Below, piece by piece: positions 5,631 through 7,314 of a stretch of 7,314 bases of DNA. Each line of letters opens with the position of its first letter. Position 1 is the first letter of the stretch. Both the position numbers and the translations under genes were made by a program. Source of the stretch: JBFGCA01 sp041567315 (lineage in GTDB: Bacteria > Acidobacteriota > Thermoanaerobaculia > Multivoradales > JAHEKO01); contig JBFGCA010000166.1 of the NCBI GenBank assembly GCA_041567315.1, positions 1-7,314 on the forward strand, written 5' to 3'. The notes beneath the pieces are model-generated. The model saw only the letters and a list, made by a program, of their open reading frames with translations. It did not search any database and was not told the DNA's origin.

Positions 5631-6515
5631 ATGCGTAGCTCCGTACTCATCTACAACCCCAGGGCGGGGCGCTGGCGGACGGCCCGGCGCGTGGCCGCCT
5701 TGACCGCAGTGCTGCGCGAGGGCGGTTGGCAGGCTGAACCGGTCCCCACCACCCAGCCCTCCGACGCGACCCGGCTGGCCCGGGAGGCGGCCGCTCAGGG
5801 CGCCGAGGCGGTCTTCGCCTTCGGCGGCGACGGCACCTTGCGCGAGGCGGCCGCGGGGCTGTTGGCCAGCGAGACCGCCCTCGGGCCGCTGCCCGGCGGC
5901 ACCGCCAACGTGGTGGCCCGCGGGCTGGGTCTGCCGGGCCGGGCGCTGGCGGCGGCGCAGCTGCTCGCCGGCGCCGAGCCGGTCGGCATCGACGTCGGTC
6001 TGTGCGGCGGAGAGCCCTTCCTGATGCAGGCCTCGGCCGGGCTCGACGCCCGGGTGGTGGCGCGGGTGCGGCCGTTGAGCAAGAGGCTGTTGGGTACGAG
6101 CGCTTTCGCGGGCCGGGCTTTCTGGGAGTGGTGGTCCTACCCGAACCCGGCGATCGCCGGCCGCGCCGACGGCACCCCCTTCACCGCCTCCTTCGCCGCG
6201 GTCTGCAACCTCGCCCAGTACGGCGGCCGCTGGAAGATCGCCCCTCGGGCCAGCGTCCGCGACGGCCTCCTCGACCTGGTCCTCTTCACCGGCGGCCGCC
6301 GCGCCACCCTCGGCTTCGCCCTCGACCTCCTCCTCGGCCGCCACACGGAGCGCCCCGACGTCGAGCTCCGCCAGGTCCGCGAGGTCGAGATCCTCGCCCC
6401 CCACGACCTCCCCCTCCAGCTCGACGGCGACCCTCTGGCCGCCCACCCGCCCGTCACCATCCGCCTCGCTTCCGAGAAGCTCCGGATCTTGTTGCCTCCC
6501 GGTCCTGGAACATAA
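5631..6515 (+). CDS. Diacylglycerol/lipid kinase family protein (YegS/Rv2252/BmrU type)
   Basis: A 294-residue soluble kinase of the DAGK/sphingosine-kinase fold, which transfers the ATP gamma-phosphate to a lipid hydroxyl (diacylglycerol, phosphatidylglycerol or a related lipid). Key motifs are N9-P-R-A-G13 near the N-terminus, the nucleotide-binding F64-G-G-D67-G-T69-L, P88-G-G-T-A-N93, and the C-terminal D211-G-L-L-D215 and Q-L-D265-G-D267. The last motif is often DGE in the family; here it ends in Asp. The ATG at 5631 is chosen because the beta-strand SSVLIYNPRAG follows directly. An in-frame TTG at 5601 would only add 10 unlikely residues. No Shine-Dalgarno is visible; TACGGT at 5610-5615 is a possible -10 giving a very short leader. 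The stop is 16 bases before the acyl-CoA synthetase start, so the two may be co-transcribed. The C-terminal third has a very strong preference for C-ending codons. The exact lipid substrate is unknown. Confidence 0.9.
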   Translation: MRSSVLIYNPRAGRWRTARRVAALTAVLREGGWQAEPVPTTQPSDATRLAREAAAQGAEAVFAFGGDGTLREAAAGLLASETALGPLPGGTANVVARGLGLPGRALAAAQLLAGAEPVGIDVGLCGGEPFLMQASAGLDARVVARVRPLSKRLLGTSAFAGRAFWEWWSYPNPAIAGRADGTPFTASFAAVCNLAQYGGRWKIAPRASVRDGLLDLVLFTGGRRATLGFALDLLLGRHTERPDVELRQVREVEILAPHDLPLQLDGDPLAAHPPVTIRLASEKLRILLPPGPGT

Positions 6516-6516
6516 T
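6489..6516 (+). promoter_or_regulatory. Weak candidate promoter ahead of the acyl-CoA synthetase gene
   Basis: TTGTTG (6489-6494) and CATAAT (6511-6516, five of six -10 matches) are 16 bases apart and overlap the end of the kinase gene, leaving 15 bases to the ATG at 6532. If active, the downstream gene has its own very short-leader transcript. The alternative is simple read-through from the kinase. Confidence 0.28.
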
Positions 6517-6531
6517 CGTCGCTGCCGAACG

Positions 6532-7314
6532 ATGAGCGATCCGTCGACAGCGCGCCCGGTGCATTCGCTGGACCCGATCTTCCGGCCGCGGACGGTGGCG
6601 GTGGTGGGGGCGTCGCGGAACCGGCGGTCGATCGGGTTCGCGTTGCTCCACAACCTGGTGATGCGGGAGTTCAGCGGGGCGATCTTCCCGGTCAACCCGC
6701 AGGCCGAGGCGATCCACTCGCTCAAGGCCTATCCGCGGGTGGCGGAGGTGCCGGACCAGGTCGACCTGGCGGTGGTCATGGTGCCGCGGGACCTGGTCCA
6801 GGGGGTGGTCGAGGAGTGCCTCGCCAAGGGGGTGGGGGGGCTGGTGGTGATCACCGCCGGCTTCGGCGAGACCGGCGAGGAGGGGGCGCGGCACGAGCGG
6901 CGGCTTCGCGACACGGTGCGCGCCGCCGGGGTGCGGATGATCGGCCCCAACTGCATGGGGGTACTCAACACCGACCCCGAGGTGCGGCTCGACGCCACCT
7001 TCGCGCCGACCCCGGGGCGGCCCGGCTCGATCGGCTTCGTCAGCCAGTCGGGGGCGCTGGGGGTGGCAATCCTCAACGCCGCCTCCGACCTGGGGATCGG
7101 CTTCACCCAGTTCGTTTCGATGGGCAACAAGGCCGACGTCTCGGGCAACGACCTGCTCGAGTACTGGGAGCACGACCCCGCCACCCGGGTGGTCTGCATG
7201 TACCTCGAGTCGTTCGGCAACCCGCGCAAGTTCACCAAGATCGCCCGCCGCGTCACCCGCAAGAAGCCGATCATCACCGTCAAGGCCGGTCGCACTCCCG
7301 CAGGGGCCCGCGCG
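6532..7314 (+). CDS. NDP-forming acyl-CoA synthetase, CoA-binding N-terminal part (cut by window edge)
   Basis: The visible 261 codons match the alpha part of the ADP-forming acetate/acyl-CoA ligase superfamily (also found fused to GNAT domains in Pat-type lysine acetyltransferases). These enzymes interconvert acyl-CoA and acid plus nucleoside triphosphate through a phosphohistidine. The CoA-binding Rossmann domain begins with V22-A-V-V-G-A-S28-R-N-R-R-S-I-G-F and contains FPVNPQ and VPRDLV. It closes with I137-G-P-N-C-M-G143. The succinyl-CoA-ligase-like domain follows with G168-F-V-S-Q-S-G-A-L-G177, the S196-M-G-N-K-A-D-V203 segment and Y224-L-E-S. The sequence ends in KAGRTPAGARA. In the family the phosphorylated histidine lies a few residues beyond this point, so it is outside the window. 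The ATG is preceded by no clear ribosome-binding site, 16 bases after the kinase stop. Whether a beta (ATP-grasp) or acetyltransferase domain follows cannot be seen. Confidence 0.93.
   Translation, partial: MSDPSTARPVHSLDPIFRPRTVAVVGASRNRRSIGFALLHNLVMREFSGAIFPVNPQAEAIHSLKAYPRVAEVPDQVDLAVVMVPRDLVQGVVEECLAKGVGGLVVITAGFGETGEEGARHERRLRDTVRAAGVRMIGPNCMGVLNTDPEVRLDATFAPTPGRPGSIGFVSQSGALGVAILNAASDLGIGFTQFVSMGNKADVSGNDLLEYWEHDPATRVVCMYLESFGNPRKFTKIARRVTRKKPIITVKAGRTPAGARA

Noticed and set aside
5453..5638. Small GTG-started frame of 61 codons overlapping the kinase start
   Set aside because: No ribosome-binding site, no recognisable protein features, and it runs through inverted repeats. Its 8-base overlap with the kinase ATG is probably chance.

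Overview
This is a very GC-rich bacterial window (roughly 70% G+C by eye) made almost entirely of housekeeping genes. The protein sequences, especially the MreB N-terminus, the membrane-anchored PpiD-like foldase and the overall style of gene spacing, suggest an Acidobacteriota genome or metagenome bin. That taxonomic guess is inference from remembered family members, not a search result.

Layout. Positions 1-551 (minus) hold the N-terminal half of mreB, running off the left edge. A divergent intergenic region (552-814) carries an AT-rich island and a plausible sigma70-type promoter for the next gene. Positions 815-2749 (plus) encode a PpiD/SurA-type periplasmic peptidyl-prolyl isomerase with one N-terminal membrane anchor. 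Then come ruvA (2811-3404, plus), a patatin-like phospholipase on the opposite strand (3426-4205, minus) and ruvB (4277-5299, plus). A 331-base gene-free stretch (5300-5630) holds several inverted repeats, including a possible compact structured RNA. It is followed by a YegS/BmrU-type lipid kinase (5631-6515, plus) and, 16 bases later, the N-terminal CoA-binding half of an NDP-forming acyl-CoA synthetase (6532 to the right edge).

How the genes relate. RuvA and RuvB form the Holliday-junction branch-migration motor and are usually adjacent. Here a lipase-family gene on the other strand separates them. Both ruv genes start with GTG exactly 7 bases after an identical TAGAAT hexamer, inside a shared octamer TAGAATCC. 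This looks like a pair of leaderless promoters that could keep the two split genes co-expressed. MreB and the PpiD-like protein both serve the cell envelope and share a divergent control region. The kinase and acyl-CoA synthetase could both touch lipid or acyl metabolism, but adjacency is the only evidence linking them.

I see no CRISPR array, tRNA, rRNA, transposase or recognisable defence system. The points most worth a second look are the matched leaderless ruv promoters, the opposite-strand patatin gene with its altered nucleophile elbow, and the foldable element at 5370-5458.
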